Assembly (NCBI GenBank): GCA_021772365.1
Contig: JAJFMC010000096.1
Location: 1-5,093, forward strand
Direction of reading: 5' to 3'
From: Chlamydiota bacterium
GTDB taxonomy: Bacteria; Chlamydiota; Chlamydiia; Chlamydiales; Criblamydiaceae
Length of the DNA: 5,093 bases
Numbering within the stretch: the first letter of the stretch is position 1; each line of letters begins with the position of its first letter. A program made the position numbers and the translations under genes. Shown in pieces: positions 5,031 to 5,093 of the stretch. A model generated the notes under the pieces. It searched no databases, was not told the origin of the DNA, and worked only from the letters and a program-made list of their open reading frames with translations.

Positions 5031-5093
5031 TCATTCACGATCGGTATAGACTGTTTCCACAGCGTCTATTTTGACTTTAATGAATTGAAATGG
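5031..5093 (-). CDS. C-terminal end of a probable gene, cut by the window edge
   Basis: The minus strand is open from the window edge to TGA at 5031-5033, giving 20 residues ending FIKVKIDAVETVYTDRE. I do not recognise the protein. The composition looks coding, and a strong hairpin begins 2 bp after the stop, as at the other gene ends in this window. Twenty open codons can occur by chance, so the call is tentative. If the neighbouring box is an IS end, this could be the 3' end of that element's gene, but the residues do not resemble the transposase end at 2-277. Confidence 0.4.
   Translation of the reverse strand, partial: PFQFIKVKIDAVETVYTDRE

Noticed and set aside
5046..5072. Short hairpin ATAGAC/GTCTAT followed by TTT as a plus-strand terminator
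   Set aside because: The stem is weak and bulged, no plus-strand gene ends before it, and it overlaps the probable minus-strand coding end.

Overview
The window looks like a piece of an AT-rich bacterial chromosome with mobile-element debris. It holds three complete genes, two gene ends cut by the window edges, and a set of long palindromes placed at gene 3' ends. A BrnQ-type amino-acid carrier, a YheS-like ABC-F protein, IS remnants and palindromic repeats together suggest an intracellular or symbiotic bacterium. A chlamydia-related organism is my best guess, but no marker gene here proves it.

Layout. Positions 2-277 (+) hold the C-terminal end of a DDE transposase, probably IS982-like. It runs straight into a 105-bp palindrome (269-373), then a 20-nt box (374-393), then a strong intrinsic terminator (406-431). 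A gene-free leader (432-673) precedes an ABC-F ATPase (674-2530, +). A promoter-bearing AT-rich gap separates that gene from an unrecognised soluble protein of about 281 residues (2643-3488, +). A roughly 159-bp imperfect palindrome (3494-3652) begins 5 bp after its stop. A second hairpin (3671-3706) lies just beyond the end of brnQ, which runs convergently (3712-4875, -). Upstream of brnQ are a second copy of the 20-nt box (4950-4970), a GC-rich near-perfect hairpin (4986-5029) and the last codons of a probable minus-strand gene entering from the right edge (5031-5093).

The complete genes do not form an obvious pathway. The ABC-F protein should act on the ribosome, BrnQ should import branched-chain amino acids across the inner membrane, and the middle gene is unknown. 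The most unusual content is non-coding. Every gene end except that of the ABC-F gene is followed within a few bases by a long palindrome. Two of these palindromes share a central core, and two are paired with the same box. This could be an uncharacterised palindromic repeat family or the termini of an insertion sequence.
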